DNA of 64,000 nt from positions 62,001 to 126,000 of the forward strand of contig JACKHS010000004.1 in the NCBI GenBank assembly GCA_020638875.1. The letters run 5' to 3'. Positions 17,990 to 27,081 of this stretch are shown here, in pieces. The stretch is from Planctomycetota bacterium. GTDB lineage: Bacteria > Planctomycetota > UBA1135 > GCA-002686595. A program made the translations under genes and the position numbers. Positions within the stretch are counted from its first letter, which is position 1; the number at the start of each line of letters is the position of its first letter. A model generated the notes under the pieces. The model was not told where the DNA came from and made no database searches. It was given only the letters and a program-made list of their open reading frames with translations.

Positions 17990-19270
17990 ATGCACCTCTT
18001 CCACGGACTCCTCGGACTCGCCTTCTTCTGCGGCGTGTCCTGGTTGCTCTCGAGCCGCCGCGACCGCTTCCCGTGGCGCGTGGTGCTGGTCGGGATCGGG
18101 ATGCAGCTCGCGCTGGGCTTCCTGCTGCTCGAGACGACCTCGGGCGTGACCTTCTTCGAGGGCCTGGGCGGCTTCGTCACCAAGCTCATCGACATGGCGA
18201 AGCCCGGCGCCGCGATGGTCTTCGGGCCGCTCGCGGACGGCGAGTTCCTCGCGAGCCAGTGGGGCCGCGACCACAGCTTCATCTTCGCCTTCGCCGGCAC
18301 GGGCCTCGTCGCGATCATCTTCTTCTCCGCGCTGATGAGCGTGCTCTACCACCTCGGCGTCATGCAGGTGCTCGTGTGGTGCATGGCGAAGGTGATGAGC
18401 AAGCTGATGGGCGTCTCGGGCGCGGAGTCGATGTCGATGGCGGCGAACGTGTTCGTCGGCCAGACCGAAGCGCCGCTCGTCGTGAAGCCGTACATCCCCG
18501 GCATGACCAACTCCGAGCTCAACGCGATGATGACCGGCGGCTTCGCCACCATCGCGGGTTCGGTGCTGGCGATCTACCTGGGCATGCTCGGCCCCGAGTA
18601 CGGCCCGCACCTCCTGACGGCCTCGGTGCTGTCGGCGCCGGCGGCCTTCGTGATCGCCAAGATCATGCTGCCCGAGACGGAGCTCTCGGCCACGACCGGC
18701 AAGGTCGAGCTGCGCATCGAGCGCACGAGCCACAACCTGATCGAGGCCGCGGCCAACGGCACGAGCGACGGGCTCAAGCTGTGGCTGAACGTGATCGCCA
18801 TGCTGATCGCGTTCGTGGCGCTGGTGAACCTCGTCAACTGGCCGCTGGGTGCGATCGGCAACCTGCTGGGCATGGAGCACGCCCTCGACCTCAACTGGAT
18901 CTTCGGCCGCCTCTTCTCCCCGATCGCGTGGATCATGGGCGTGGACGGCTGGCACGACTGCCAGAGCTTCGGCACGTTGCTGGGCACCAAGATCGCCGTG
19001 AACGAGTTCGTCGCCTTCGACAGCCTGGCGCACTTCAAGCCGGGCGGCGACGGCGGCGCGGCGGTCTTCGAGCACGCGCGCTCGGCCACGATGGCGACCT
19101 ACGCGCTGTGCGGCTTCGCCAACTTCGCCTCGGTGGGCATCCAGCTCGGCGGCATCACGCCGCTGGCGCCCGAGCGCAAGACGGACCTCGCGCGCCTCGC
19201 GCTGCGCGCGATGATCGGCGGCGCCTTCGCGTCCTGGATGACCGCGACGATCGCGGGGATGTTCGTGTAG
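17990..19270 (+). CDS. NupC/CNT family nucleoside transporter
   Basis: Concentrative nucleoside uptake permease, 426 residues, polytopic inner membrane. Diagnostic stretches are present: AANVFVGQTEAPLVVKPYI (the QTEAP nucleoside-binding hairpin), MTGGFATIAGSVLAIYLGML, GTLLGTKIAVNEFVAF and CGFANFASVGIQLGGI (second binding motif). Length is typical for bacterial CNTs. The stop is 2 bp before the purine nucleoside phosphorylase start, so uptake and phosphorolysis are co-expressed. Whether H+ or Na+ drives uptake cannot be read. Confidence 0.93.
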   Translation: MHLFHGLLGLAFFCGVSWLLSSRRDRFPWRVVLVGIGMQLALGFLLLETTSGVTFFEGLGGFVTKLIDMAKPGAAMVFGPLADGEFLASQWGRDHSFIFAFAGTGLVAIIFFSALMSVLYHLGVMQVLVWCMAKVMSKLMGVSGAESMSMAANVFVGQTEAPLVVKPYIPGMTNSELNAMMTGGFATIAGSVLAIYLGMLGPEYGPHLLTASVLSAPAAFVIAKIMLPETELSATTGKVELRIERTSHNLIEAAANGTSDGLKLWLNVIAMLIAFVALVNLVNWPLGAIGNLLGMEHALDLNWIFGRLFSPIAWIMGVDGWHDCQSFGTLLGTKIAVNEFVAFDSLAHFKPGGDGGAAVFEHARSATMATYALCGFANFASVGIQLGGITPLAPERKTDLARLALRAMIGGAFASWMTATIAGMFV

Positions 19271-19272
19271 CC

Positions 19273-20091
19273 ATGCGCGTCCAGGCGGCCGACCCCGAAC
19301 TCGACGCGCTGCGCAGCGCGCTCGCCGAACGCGGCGTGGGCGCGGCGCGGCTCGCCTTCGTACTGGGCTCGGGCCTGGGGCCCTTCGCCGAGCGCCTCCA
19401 GGACGCCACGGCGATCCCCTACGCCGAGCTCGCGGGCATGCCGCAGAGCCGCGTGCCCGGCCACGAGGGCCGCCTCGTGCTCGGCACGCTGTCGGGCGTG
19501 CCCGTCGTCGTCCAGCAAGGCCGCGTGCACCTCTACGAGGGCTGGAGCGCGCGCGAGGTGACGCGCTGCGTGCGCGCGCTCGCCGAGCTCGGCGTGCCGG
19601 GCCTCGTGCTCACCAACGCCGCGGGCGGGCTGGTGCCCGAGTGGGAGATACCCTCGCTCATGCGCATCACCGACCACGTCAACCTGCAAGGCCGCCCGCC
19701 GCTGCTGCGCGGCGAAGCGGGGCTCGCGAACCCGTATCGCAACGACCTCGGCGACGCGATGGACCTCGCCGCGGCGGACGCCGGCGTCGAGCTGCGCCAC
19801 GGCACCTACCTCGGCCTGCTCGGCCCGACCTACGAGACGCCGGCCGAGGTGCGCATGGCGCAGTACGTCGGCGCGTCGGCGGTCGGCATGAGCACGGTCG
19901 CCGAGGCGCAAGTCGCCGCCAGCGGCGGCATGCGCGTCGCCGCCGTGAGCGCGATCACCAACCCCGCCGCGGGCATCTCGAAGACGCCGCTCAACCACGC
20001 CGAGGTGGTGGCCGCGGGGCGCGAGCTGGCGGCGCGCTTCACCGCGCTGCTCGAGGCCTTCGTGCCGCGCGCGGTCGCGGCGCTCGACTGA
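19273..20091 (+). CDS. Purine nucleoside phosphorylase (trimeric type)
   Basis: Cytosolic enzyme that splits purine nucleosides with phosphate to base plus (deoxy)ribose-1-phosphate. The 272-residue product shows the trimeric PNP signatures: FVLGSGLGPFAE, MPQSRVPGHEG, QGRVHLYEGW, VLTNAAGGLVPE, GPTYETPAEVRM, VGMSTVAEAQVA, and AITNPAAGISKTPLNHAEV with the base-contacting Asn. It lies two bases after the CNT transporter stop and 7 bp before the SDR gene. Purine bases produced here could feed the xanthine dehydrogenase encoded on the opposite strand. Confidence 0.93.
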   Translation: MRVQAADPELDALRSALAERGVGAARLAFVLGSGLGPFAERLQDATAIPYAELAGMPQSRVPGHEGRLVLGTLSGVPVVVQQGRVHLYEGWSAREVTRCVRALAELGVPGLVLTNAAGGLVPEWEIPSLMRITDHVNLQGRPPLLRGEAGLANPYRNDLGDAMDLAAADAGVELRHGTYLGLLGPTYETPAEVRMAQYVGASAVGMSTVAEAQVAASGGMRVAAVSAITNPAAGISKTPLNHAEVVAAGRELAARFTALLEAFVPRAVAALD

Positions 20092-20098
20092 GCGAGGC

Positions 20099-20863
20099 GT
20101 GGCGAGCTTCCAGCGAGCCTTCCTGACCGGCGCGTCGAGCGGCCTCGGCGCCGAGCTCGCGCGCCAGCTCGCCCGGCGCGGGACCGAGGTCGTCGTCACC
20201 GCGCGCCGGCGCGCGCGCCTGGACGCGCTCGTCGCCGAGATCACCGCGGCCGGCGGCCGCGCGCGGGCCGAGACGCTCGACGTGCGCGACGCCGACGCGG
20301 TGCGCGCGCTCGTCGCGCGCCTCGACGTGGAGCTCGGGGGCTTCGACCTCGTGGTCGCGAACGCCGGCGTGGGCCTGGCGACGCGCGCGGCGGAGCTCAC
20401 CTGGGAGCAGGTCGACGAGACGTTCGCGGTGAACCTGCGCGGCGCCGCCGCCACGCTGCTCGCCGGCCGCGACGCGATGCTGCCGCGCGGCCGCGGCACG
20501 CTCTGCGCCATCACGAGCCTCGCCGCCACGCGCGGCATGCCGACCAGCGGCGCCTACTGCGCCTCGAAGGCGGGCCTGGCGACCTTCGTCGAGACGCTCG
20601 AGATCGAGCTGCGCGCCACGGGCCTGCGCTTCGTCGACGTGCAACCCGGCTTCGTCGTCAGCGAGATGACCGACAAGAACACGGGGCACATGCCGCTGCT
20701 GATGCAGACCGCGCCCGCCGTCGCGCGCATCGTGCGCGGCCTCGAGCGCGGCGACTCGGTGGTCGCCTTCCCGCGCCGCATGGCCTGGCCGCTGCGTACG
20801 CTGGGCAAGCTGATGCCGCGCGCGCTGTGGCGCTTCCTCTCGCGGCGCGCCGCCGGAAGCTGA
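20099..20863 (+). CDS. Short-chain dehydrogenase/reductase (SDR)
   Basis: A 254-residue classical SDR: cofactor motif TGASSGLG (residues about 8-15), NAGVG, catalytic Ser in CAITSLAATRG, and the YCASK Tyr-Lys pair. The C-terminus (AWPLRTLGKLMPRALWRFL) is basic and hydrophobic and may touch membrane. An Arg-rich segment after the first strand (VTARRRARLD) favours NADP(H). The substrate is unknown. GTG 20099 follows the phosphorylase stop by 7 bp, so it is probably the third gene of that operon, though it has no obvious role in purine metabolism. Confidence 0.88.
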   Translation: MASFQRAFLTGASSGLGAELARQLARRGTEVVVTARRRARLDALVAEITAAGGRARAETLDVRDADAVRALVARLDVELGGFDLVVANAGVGLATRAAELTWEQVDETFAVNLRGAAATLLAGRDAMLPRGRGTLCAITSLAATRGMPTSGAYCASKAGLATFVETLEIELRATGLRFVDVQPGFVVSEMTDKNTGHMPLLMQTAPAVARIVRGLERGDSVVAFPRRMAWPLRTLGKLMPRALWRFLSRRAAGS

Positions 20864-20872
20864 CGAGCCCAC

Positions 20873-20886
20873 GCTCGCCTGCGAGC
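20873..20886. terminator. Small hairpin between convergent genes
   Basis: GCTCG-CCTG-CGAGC (20873-20886) lies in the 28-bp gap between the SDR stop and the stop of the opposing membrane-protein gene. No T tract. Confidence 0.35.
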
Positions 20887-20891
20887 CCGCG

Positions 20892-21410
20892 CTACGACGC
20901 GCCGAACCAGGACGCGGAGAGCGCGTAGTAGACCGCCATCAGCGCCGAGAAGAGCGCGCTCGCGAAGAAGCGCCAACGCGGCGGCACGCGGTTCTGGATG
21001 AGCGCGTTGCCCAGGAGCGACAGCGGAACGTTGCCCACGAACGAGCGGCTCGCCGTGACCAGGAGCCCCAGGTCGATCGCCTGCCAGGCCGAGCGTCCGA
21101 TCTCGATGAACAGCAGGTGGCGCGCGATCCAGAGCGGGTTGAAGTACGCCAGCGCCAGCAGCGTGCGCGCCAGCACGACGCGCGGCCGACGACTCGGCGG
21201 GACGCGGCGGTCGATGAAGCGGAACCAGGCCGGCACCTCCAAGCTGTAGAGCAGCCCGCCGGCGAGCGCCAGGACCGCCAGCCGGGTGAGCGAGAACTGG
21301 CCCAGGATCAGCGCAGCGAGCGAGTCGCCGCTGCTGTAGATCAACGTCCCGGCCAGCACGTCGCGGCGCCGCCACGGCCAACGCAGCCCGCGCCGTCGCG
21401 CGTCGCTCAC
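20892..21410 (-). CDS. Small polytopic membrane protein (possibly Mpv17/PMP22-like)
   Basis: A 172-residue protein with about four hydrophobic helices (ALILGQFSLTRLAVLALAGG; WFRFIDRRVPPSRRPRVVLA; the last helix runs through VYYALSASW). The layout GDxLAAxxx...W-x-RFIDRR...NPLW recalls Mpv17/PMP22 proteins, but this is a weak resemblance. GTG 21410 overlaps the xanthine dehydrogenase large-subunit stop (GTGA), so translation is coupled to it. That coupling suggests a role linked to the enzyme, such as membrane association or purine movement, but there is no direct evidence. Confidence 0.6.
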   Translation of the reverse strand: MSDARRRGLRWPWRRRDVLAGTLIYSSGDSLAALILGQFSLTRLAVLALAGGLLYSLEVPAWFRFIDRRVPPSRRPRVVLARTLLALAYFNPLWIARHLLFIEIGRSAWQAIDLGLLVTASRSFVGNVPLSLLGNALIQNRVPPRWRFFASALFSALMAVYYALSASWFGAS

Positions 21411-23671
21411 GCGCGCGCTCCCCGATCGTGGAGCGCGAGCAGCGCCTTCTCCGGCGTCATCGGCGCGTCGATGGGGAACCGCGCCTCGGGGTCGAAGGCC
21501 AGCACCGCGTCGCGCAGCGCGAAGTAGGCGCCGATGCCGTAGAGCAGCGGCGGCTCGCCGATGGCCTTCGAGCGGTAGATCGCGCGGTCGGACGAAGCGC
21601 CCTCGAGGAAGCGCACCTCGAGCCGCGCGGGCATGCTGTGGATGTCGGGGACCTTGTAGGTCGAGAGGCTGTTGCTGCGCAGCCGGCCCGCCGGGTCGTA
21701 GACGACCTCTTCCATGGTCATCCAGCCCAGGCCCTGCACGATGCCGCCCTCGGCCTGGCCCAGGTCGATGTGCGGGTTGAGGCTCTCCCCGAAGTCGTGC
21801 ATGGCCAGCACCTGCTCGACGACGTACGTGCCGCGCAGGCAGTCGAGCTTCACCACGAGCACGGCGGCGCCGTAGACGTGATAGGCGAAGGGGCGGCCGC
21901 GCTGGGTCTCGGTGTCGTAGTCGAGGCCCGGCGTCGCGTAGTGCGCGCGCGCGCTGAGGTCGACGCGCTGCAGGTAGGCGCGCGCGACGAGTTGCGGCCA
22001 GTCCAGGCCCGCGCCCTCGCCGTTGCGCACCACGCGGTCGTCGACGAGGTCCACCTCGCCGGGCGCCGCGCCGAGTTGCTGCGCGGCGCACGCGAGCAGC
22101 CTCCCGCGCAGCTCCGCGCAGGCGCGCGCCAAGGCCATCCCGTTCAGGTCGGCCGCGGAGCTCGCCGCGGTGGGCGAGGTGTTGGCGACGCGCAGGGTGT
22201 TCGCGCTCTCGACGCGGACGCGCGCCGGTGCGACGCCCAGCCCGCGCGCGGCGATCTGCTGCAGCTTCGTGGTCACGCCCTGGCCCATCTCGACCGCGCC
22301 GGTGCTCACCGCCACGCTCCCGTCGCTGTACACGTGCACCAGCGCGCCGGCCTGGTTGAGCGTCCGCTTGGTGAACGAGATGCCGAAGCAGATCGGCATG
22401 ACCGCCATGCCGCGCTTGTGGAAGCGGTGGGCGGCGTTGAAGGCGCGCACCTCCTCGCGCATGCGCGCGAGATCGCACCAGGCGTCCAAGGCTTCGAGCG
22501 AGGGCCGCGCGTTGCAACCCTCGGCGAGCTGGCCGAAGGGGAACGCGTCGCCCTCTCGGAGCAGGTTGCGGCGCTGCAGCTCCAACGTCTCGACGCCGAC
22601 GTGACGCGCGGCCTCGGCCAGCGCGGCCTCCATGGCGAACAGGCCCTGCGGCCCGCCGAAGCCGCGGAAGGCCGTGTTCGGCGGCAGGTTCGTGCGGCAG
22701 CTGTAGAGCGTGACGCGCACGTTGGGCACCCGGTAGGCGCCCGTCACGTGCAGCATCGTGCGCTCGAGCACGGCCGGCGAGAGGTCCGCCGCAGCGCCCG
22801 CGTCCTGGTAGTAGGTGGCCTCGAAGGCGAGCACCTTCAGCTCCGCGTCCAGGCCGATGCGGAAGTCGACCTCGTACGGGTGACGGCGGCCCGTCATGCG
22901 CAGGTCGTCGTGGCGGTCCAGCGTCAGGCGCGCCGGCCGCCCGGTGCGCACGCAGGCGAGCGCCGCCAGCGCCGCCCAGGTCGTCGCCTGGTCCTCCTTG
23001 CCCCCGAAGCCGCCGCCGAGGCGACGCACGTCGACCTCGATGCGGTGCATGTCGATGCCGAGCACGCGGGCCAGGCCGCGTTGGACCGCCGTCGGTCCCT
23101 GCGTGGACGAGAGCACGCGCAGGCGACCGTCCTCCTCGGGCAGCGCGTAGGCGCACTGCGTCTCGAGGTAGAGGTGCTCCTGGCCGCCGCTGCGGCAACG
23201 GCCTTCCACGACGTGCGCGCAGGCGCGCCACGCGGCGTCGACGTCGCCCGCCTCGAGGTGGCGGGGCGGCTGGATCAGCAGCCCGCGCCGGGCGGCCTCG
23301 CGCGGCTCGGTCACGACCTCGAGCGGCTCGTACTCGACCTCGACCAGCGCGCGCGCGGCGTGCGCCGCCTCGGCCGTCTCCGCGACGACCAGCGCCACGG
23401 GTTGACCGCAGAAGTCGACCTCGTCCTCGGCGAGCAGCGGCTCGTCGGGGAGGATCCCGCCGACCTGGTTCTCTCCGGGCACGTCCGCCGCGGTCAGCAC
23501 CGCGACCACGCCGGGCGCCGCCGCGGCCCGGGACGTGTCGAGCCGCACGATGCGGGCGTGCGCTTCGACGCTGTCGAGGACCGCGACGTGGAGCGTGCCG
23601 CGCACGTCGGGCACGTCGTCGACGAACACGGACTCGCCACGGACGTGGGCGGCGGCGTCGATCTGCTTCAC
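21407..23671 (-). CDS. xdhB: Xanthine dehydrogenase, molybdopterin-binding subunit
   Basis: Large molybdenum subunit, 754 residues, oxidising hypoxanthine/xanthine toward urate. Diagnostic segments: VRGESVFVDDVPDVRG near the N-terminus, GGGFGGKEDQATTWAALAAL (Mo-pterin loop), NTAFRGFGGPQ (substrate-site Arg), VEMGQGVTTKLQQIAARGLG, and AIGEPPLLYGIGAYFALRDA with the catalytic Glu of the GxGE-type loop. GTG 23671 overlaps the small-subunit stop by GTGA, and the C-terminal stop overlaps the membrane-protein start in the same way. No XdhC-type cofactor-insertion chaperone gene is next to it. Confidence 0.94.
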   Translation of the reverse strand: MKQIDAAAHVRGESVFVDDVPDVRGTLHVAVLDSVEAHARIVRLDTSRAAAAPGVVAVLTAADVPGENQVGGILPDEPLLAEDEVDFCGQPVALVVAETAEAAHAARALVEVEYEPLEVVTEPREAARRGLLIQPPRHLEAGDVDAAWRACAHVVEGRCRSGGQEHLYLETQCAYALPEEDGRLRVLSSTQGPTAVQRGLARVLGIDMHRIEVDVRRLGGGFGGKEDQATTWAALAALACVRTGRPARLTLDRHDDLRMTGRRHPYEVDFRIGLDAELKVLAFEATYYQDAGAAADLSPAVLERTMLHVTGAYRVPNVRVTLYSCRTNLPPNTAFRGFGGPQGLFAMEAALAEAARHVGVETLELQRRNLLREGDAFPFGQLAEGCNARPSLEALDAWCDLARMREEVRAFNAAHRFHKRGMAVMPICFGISFTKRTLNQAGALVHVYSDGSVAVSTGAVEMGQGVTTKLQQIAARGLGVAPARVRVESANTLRVANTSPTAASSAADLNGMALARACAELRGRLLACAAQQLGAAPGEVDLVDDRVVRNGEGAGLDWPQLVARAYLQRVDLSARAHYATPGLDYDTETQRGRPFAYHVYGAAVLVVKLDCLRGTYVVEQVLAMHDFGESLNPHIDLGQAEGGIVQGLGWMTMEEVVYDPAGRLRSNSLSTYKVPDIHSMPARLEVRFLEGASSDRAIYRSKAIGEPPLLYGIGAYFALRDAVLAFDPEARFPIDAPMTPEKALLALHDRGARA

Positions 23672-25074
23672 GCGTGACCTCCGCGAGCCGCGCTCAGCTC
23701 GAAGAAGTGCGCGAGCAGGAGGTTGCGCAGCAGCAGGCGCTTGTAGCGCACCGAGCCGCGCACGTCGGCGATGGGCGTGACCTCCGCCTGCACGACGTCG
23801 CCGGCCGCTGCGAAGGTCGCCTCCGTGAAGGGCCGGCCCGAGAGCCACGCGGAGGTGTCGCGCAGCAAGAGCGGCACCGGCGCGACGCCGCCGGCGGAGA
23901 CGCGCGCGGAGGTGATGCGTCCGTCCGCCACGTCGACCAGGGCGGCGGTGTTGACGCTGGCGATGTCGAGGTGCGTGCGCTTGCTGACCTTCTCGAAGTG
24001 GAAGCGCGACGTCGTAGGCGGCGCGGGGAAGCGCACCGCGGTGATCCGCTCGTCCGGCGCCAGGTCGAGTTGCTTGTAGCCGCGGTAGAACGCGTCGAGC
24101 GGGAGCTCGCGGGCCGCGTTCGCGCCGTCGACGAGGCACACGCGCGCGCCCAGCGCCAGGAGCAGGATCGTGTAGTCGCCGATGGGCGACGCGTTGACCA
24201 GGTTGCCGGCCACGCTGCCCATGTTGCGGATCTGCGTCGAGGCCACGAGCTTCAGGTACTCGGGCAGGCGCGGCAGGACCGCGCGCAGCTCGGGCGCGTG
24301 CCACAGGTCGGTGCCCGTGCAGTGCGCCGCCAGCACCAGCTCGTCGCCCTCGCGCGCGACGCTCGGGCGCCCGTCGCCGCCCGCCGGCAGGGGACGCACG
24401 GCCTCGCGGTGCCAGCGCTCGCCGACCAGCAGGTCCGTGCCGCCGGCGATCGGTCGCGTCGTCGGCGCGACCGCCGCCGGCGTCGGCGACGGCAGCGCGG
24501 CCAAGCGCTCGGCCACACCGGCGAAGCGCGCCGGCACGATCCCGCGGCGCACGGCCCACGCCAGCGGGTCCTCGTCCGCGGGGCAAGGCCCGACGCGCGT
24601 CGCGACCTCCTCGGCAGCGCGGACGATGCCCGCGTAGCCCGTGCAGCGGCAGAGGTTGCCGTCCAGGGCCTCCACGGCCGCGGCGGTGCCGCCGCGCGCG
24701 CCGCACAGCGCGAAGCCGGTCAGCGAGACCACGAAGCCCGGCGTGCAGAAGCCGCACTGCTGTCCGCCGTGCTCGACCATCGCGCGTTGCACGGGCGACA
24801 GGCCGCTTTCGTTGAGCCCCTCGACGGTTACCACGTGTCGACCTTGGACGCTCGCGAGCGGCGTCAGGCAGGACACGACGCTGCGGTAGCGCAGCCCGCG
24901 CGGGCCGAGCTCGCCGATCAGCACCGTGCACGCGCCGCAGTCGCCTTCGCGGCAGCCGGGCTTCGTGCCGACGAGGTGGAACTCGTCGCGCACCACCGTC
25001 AGCAGCGGCGTGCCCGCCGGCGCGTCGCTGGACACGGCTCGGTCGTTGAGGAGGAAGTGGACGCGTTCGGACAT
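23668..25074 (-). CDS. xdhA: Xanthine dehydrogenase small subunit (2Fe-2S and FAD domains fused)
   Basis: A 468-residue electron-transfer subunit. The N-terminal plant-type [2Fe-2S] domain has GCREGDCGACTVLIG plus VVSC. The second cluster domain has GGQQCGFCTPGF and DGNLCRCTGY. The FAD domain (about 175-345) has RPIAGGTDLLV and STQIRNMGSVAGNLVNASPI, followed by the CO-dehydrogenase flavoprotein C-terminal domain. Fused iron-sulfur/FAD subunits are the XdhA arrangement of many bacteria. ATG 25074 gives the expected short N-terminus. First gene of a three-gene coupled operon. Confidence 0.94.
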   Translation of the reverse strand: MSERVHFLLNDRAVSSDAPAGTPLLTVVRDEFHLVGTKPGCREGDCGACTVLIGELGPRGLRYRSVVSCLTPLASVQGRHVVTVEGLNESGLSPVQRAMVEHGGQQCGFCTPGFVVSLTGFALCGARGGTAAAVEALDGNLCRCTGYAGIVRAAEEVATRVGPCPADEDPLAWAVRRGIVPARFAGVAERLAALPSPTPAAVAPTTRPIAGGTDLLVGERWHREAVRPLPAGGDGRPSVAREGDELVLAAHCTGTDLWHAPELRAVLPRLPEYLKLVASTQIRNMGSVAGNLVNASPIGDYTILLLALGARVCLVDGANAARELPLDAFYRGYKQLDLAPDERITAVRFPAPPTTSRFHFEKVSKRTHLDIASVNTAALVDVADGRITSARVSAGGVAPVPLLLRDTSAWLSGRPFTEATFAAAGDVVQAEVTPIADVRGSVRYKRLLLRNLLLAHFFELSAARGGHA

Positions 25075-25188
25075 GGGGATCGCCGCGCAGGGCGAGGCCC
25101 TGGCGGCGCCATTGTGTCACCGGGCGCCGTCGTGAGGCAGCGCGAAGGCGGCCGCGGTCGTGCGAGCGCCGGCGCGGTACGGCCGCGA

Positions 25189-25217
25189 GTGACGAGACGA
25201 TCGCGGCGGACTAGTCT
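25189..25217 (+). promoter_or_regulatory. Candidate leaderless promoter
   Basis: GTGACG (25189-25194), a 17-nt spacer and TAGTCT (25212-25217) sit so that transcription would begin at or next to the ATG at 25224. No Shine-Dalgarno is present. Confidence 0.5.
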
Positions 25218-25223
25218 CAGGCC

Positions 25224-26555
25224 ATGAAGCTCGCCCGCTCGCTCGCGATCCTCGTCCTCGCCGGCCTCGCCTGCGCGGCGCCACAGCGCGACACGACCGC
25301 CGACGAGGCCTGGAGCGCGCGGCTCCAGGAGGTCGTCGCGCAGTTGCCCGCCTACGAGGGCAAGCACCGCTACGCGCTCGACGCGCCGACGCGCGCGGCC
25401 GTGCTGAACGCACAGCTCGACTTCGAGGCGCTCCTGCGCGGCGCGCCCGAGGGGCACCCGTCCCTCGCCTACGCGTGGGGCATGCGCGCCGAGGCCTGGA
25501 CCCTGCTGGCCGAGGACCACCGCAGCCGCGGGCGCGAGGACGACGCGCGGCGGGCGTACGAGGACGCGCTCGCGTGCTGCACCGCGGGCGGCGCGCTCGC
25601 GCCCGCGGACGCCTGGTACCCCTACGGCCGCGGCATGGCGCGCTACGCGCTCGGCCGATACGCGGAGGCCGTGGAGGACTTCGCCGCGGCGATGCAGCTC
25701 GCCGGCGCGGGCGCCGACCTGCACTACCGCGCGGGCTACCGCCGGGGGACCGCGCTCGGGCGGCTCGGCGAGCTCGACGCGGCCGAGGCCGCCTTCCGCG
25801 CGCACGTCGAGCTGTACGGCAAGGAGGAGTGGCGCGACTGGGACGTCGGCATGGCGAGGGTCGACGTGCTGCTGTGGCGCGGCGACTTCGCGGCGGCCGC
25901 CGCGCGGCTGCAGGCGCTGCTCGAGGTCGAGGCCTACGCCGCCTACCCCGACGCCTGGGAGCAGCTCGGCTACGTGCAGGCGCTGCTCGACCGGCCCGAC
26001 GCGAGCGTGCGCTCGCTCGACGAGGCGTTGCTGCGCTCGCAGGACGTCGGCCAGCAGCTCTACCTCCTGCTCTACCGTTGGATCGTCCAGCCCAGCGCGG
26101 AGCACGCGGGCGAGCTGGAAGAGCTGCTGCTGGGCGCGGACTTCGAGGCGTGGGATCGCCTGGTGGCGACCTGGGCCCTGGTCGCGACCTTGCCGGAGGG
26201 GCGCGCCGAGGCCCTGCGCGCGCTCTGCCCGGACCTCGCGGAGCCGGAGATCAGCACCACGCAGACGCTGCTGGAGCGCGCCGCCGCGCGGGAGTTCGAG
26301 CGCCGCGCCGCCGCCGGCGAGCCCTGCGCCGGCACCTGGTGCGAGCGCGACTACTTCGAGGGCCTGCACTACGCGCTGGGGCGCCAGGTGATCGTGTCGG
26401 AGGAGGGGCCCCCGCTCCCGCCGGGGCAGCGGCGGCCCTCGCCGCTGGCCCTCTTGCGCCGCGCCGCGGGGGCCCCGCTGGCCGACTTCGTGTGGGAGCA
26501 GGCCTTCGCCCGACTGCTCCTGGCTCGCTACGAGCCCGCCGCGCTGGACGACTAG
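25224..26555 (+). CDS. Secreted tetratricopeptide-repeat (TPR) protein
   Basis: A 443-residue exported protein with an N-terminal signal (MKLARSLAILVLAGLACAAP). The cysteine is not preceded by a canonical lipobox. Helical repeats follow in TPR pattern, clearest at AWYPYGRGMARYALGRYAEA and RRGTALGRLGELDAAEAAFR, roughly residues 70-300. The C-terminal part has two cysteines (CAGTWCERDYFEGLHYALG) and no recognised domain. It is probably a protein-interaction scaffold. Starts from a leaderless-type promoter, and its 3' end overlaps the convergent glyoxalase gene by 4 bp. Confidence 0.72.
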   Translation: MKLARSLAILVLAGLACAAPQRDTTADEAWSARLQEVVAQLPAYEGKHRYALDAPTRAAVLNAQLDFEALLRGAPEGHPSLAYAWGMRAEAWTLLAEDHRSRGREDDARRAYEDALACCTAGGALAPADAWYPYGRGMARYALGRYAEAVEDFAAAMQLAGAGADLHYRAGYRRGTALGRLGELDAAEAAFRAHVELYGKEEWRDWDVGMARVDVLLWRGDFAAAAARLQALLEVEAYAAYPDAWEQLGYVQALLDRPDASVRSLDEALLRSQDVGQQLYLLLYRWIVQPSAEHAGELEELLLGADFEAWDRLVATWALVATLPEGRAEALRALCPDLAEPEISTTQTLLERAAAREFERRAAAGEPCAGTWCERDYFEGLHYALGRQVIVSEEGPPLPPGQRRPSPLALLRRAAGAPLADFVWEQAFARLLLARYEPAALDD

Positions 26556-26923
26556 CCCTTGCGCGCCTCGAGCACCTCGATGTCGTAGCCGTTCGGGTCC
26601 TTCACGAAGATGTACTTCGAGCTCAGCTCCGGGCGGCTTTGGCGGTACCACCAGCCCTGACGCTCCACCTCGGCGATCACCGGCGCGAGGTCGTCGACGA
26701 GGAAGGCGAGGTGGCCGAACTGATCGCCGAGCACGTACTCGCGGCCGTCGTGGTTGCACGTCAGCTCGATGAAGTAGGTCTCCGCCTCGTCGCTCAGGAA
26801 GACCAGCGTGGCCTCGCTGCCGATCTCGTGGCGGCGCACTTCCTTCAGGCCGAGGAAGCCGGTGTAGAAGGCCAACGTCGCGTCGAGGTCCTTCACGCGG
26901 ATCATCGTGTGGTAGAGCTTCAT
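26552..26923 (-). CDS. Glyoxalase I-like (VOC superfamily) protein
   Basis: A 123-residue metal-dependent VOC enzyme resembling lactoylglutathione lyase. The two beta-alpha-beta-beta-beta modules carry the four metal ligands in place: His5 (MKLYHTMIRVKDLDATLAFY), Glu in TYFIELTCNHDG, His in FGHLAFLVDDL and Glu in DPNGYDIEVLEARKG. This supports a real glyoxalase-type active site, though the thiol cofactor is not known. ATG 26923 is chosen because GloA proteins begin right at this strand; TACCAT lies six nt upstream. Confidence 0.88.
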   Translation of the reverse strand: MKLYHTMIRVKDLDATLAFYTGFLGLKEVRRHEIGSEATLVFLSDEAETYFIELTCNHDGREYVLGDQFGHLAFLVDDLAPVIAEVERQGWWYRQSRPELSSKYIFVKDPNGYDIEVLEARKG

Positions 26924-26972
26924 GGGGTCATGGTAGCGACGCAGCGTCACGTGAGTTCGGCGCGCAGGCCTC

Positions 26973-27000
26973 TTGGCTCCGCGCGAGCAAGGCGTATGAT
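26973..27000 (+). promoter_or_regulatory. Sigma-70-type promoter for the SET-domain gene
   Basis: TTGGCT (26973-26978), a 16-nt spacer and TATGAT (26995-27000) form a good promoter about 75 bp upstream of ATG 27082. This gene, unlike several neighbours, has a real leader. Confidence 0.55.
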
Positions 27001-27081
27001 CTTTCGCCCCGTCGCCCGGCAGTCGCCTCCTCCGAGGCTCGGCGACCTTCCGCACCCCGAGGACCGTCTGCGCGCACTCCC

